From NCBI GenBank assembly GCA_002314715.1, contig DCGY01000024.1, forward strand, positions 1 through 13,266: a stretch of DNA of 13,266 nucleotides. Reading direction: 5' to 3'. This document shows, one piece after another, positions 13,165 to 13,266 of the stretch. Each line of letters starts with the position of its first letter. Within the stretch, counting starts at the first letter, position 1. The DNA is from Lachnospiraceae bacterium UBA1766 (GTDB lineage Bacteria; Bacillota; Clostridia; Lachnospirales; Lachnospiraceae). The translations under genes were made by a program, and so were the position numbers. The notes below the pieces were generated by a model, which had not been told where the DNA came from, searched no databases, and worked only from the letters and a program-made list of their open reading frames with translations.

Positions 13165-13266
13165 TTAGAACTTACCAGCTGCTGCAGCTTCTTCGATAGA
13201 AACTGCTACTGCTACAGTCATACCAACCATAGGGTTGTTACCGGCACCGATAAGACCCATCATTTC
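13165..13266 (-). CDS. C-terminal end of a GGGtGRT-family protein (gene runs off the right edge)
   Basis: Only the last 33 codons are present: EMMGLIGAGNNPMVGMTVAV followed by a short Glu/Ala-rich end AAAAGKF. From memory, the MMGLIGxGNNPMVGxTVAVAV tail is characteristic of the GGGtGRT protein family, about 330 residues long, found in clostridia and of unclear biochemical function. The codon choice is clean and the gene ends at a strong terminator, suggesting a well-expressed housekeeping-type gene. It is the boundary between the core genome and the signalling locus to its left. The assignment rests on this short tail only. Confidence 0.7.
   Translation of the reverse strand, partial: EMMGLIGAGNNPMVGMTVAVAVSIEEAAAAGKF

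Overview
The window looks like part of a low-to-moderate GC Clostridia chromosome, most likely Lachnospiraceae. The grounds are canonical AGGAGG-type ribosome binding sites, TTGACA/TATAAT-like promoters, a methionine synthase without the reactivation domain, and the C-terminal tail of a GGGtGRT-family protein, a family I know mainly from anaerobic Firmicutes. No rRNA, tRNA, CRISPR array, insertion sequence or integrase is visible. All genes but one lie on the minus strand, so the biology reads from right to left.

Right end (13266 to about 8400): the tail of the GGGtGRT gene ends at a good terminator. Next comes a compact signalling locus: a LytTR response regulator, an AgrC-like GHKL sensor kinase, a tandem direct repeat that fits the LytTR binding consensus, a previously unlisted 23-codon ORF behind a near-perfect Shine-Dalgarno, a small secreted Cys/His-rich protein, and a 714-residue lipoprotein whose C-terminal half resembles an ABC solute-binding protein. 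The likely logic is that the kinase and regulator control the peptide, secreted-protein and lipoprotein operon through the repeat. This part looks more AT-rich than the ilv region (one sampled 60-base line is 27% GC, against 48% for a line in ilvB). It is the most novel part of the window.

Middle (8332 to 6410): a strong promoter drives four small membrane-protein genes (zinc ribbon plus FHxxQGL membrane protein, DUF4190-like, DUF2752-like, and a second FHxxQGL protein), closed by a terminator. A single plus-strand lipoprotein gene (5896 to 6345) with its own promoter and terminator lies between this cluster and the biosynthetic region.

Left (5734 to 1): a methionine and branched-chain amino acid block. 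It holds metH (short form), ilvB (acetolactate synthase catalytic subunit, with unusual active-site residues), and two tandem, diverged ilvN regulatory subunits. A strong promoter lies between the two ilvN genes, so the second ilvN can be expressed with ilvC, whose N-terminal part reaches the window edge. IlvB with IlvN makes acetolactate or acetohydroxybutyrate, and IlvC carries out the next step of Ile/Val/Leu synthesis.
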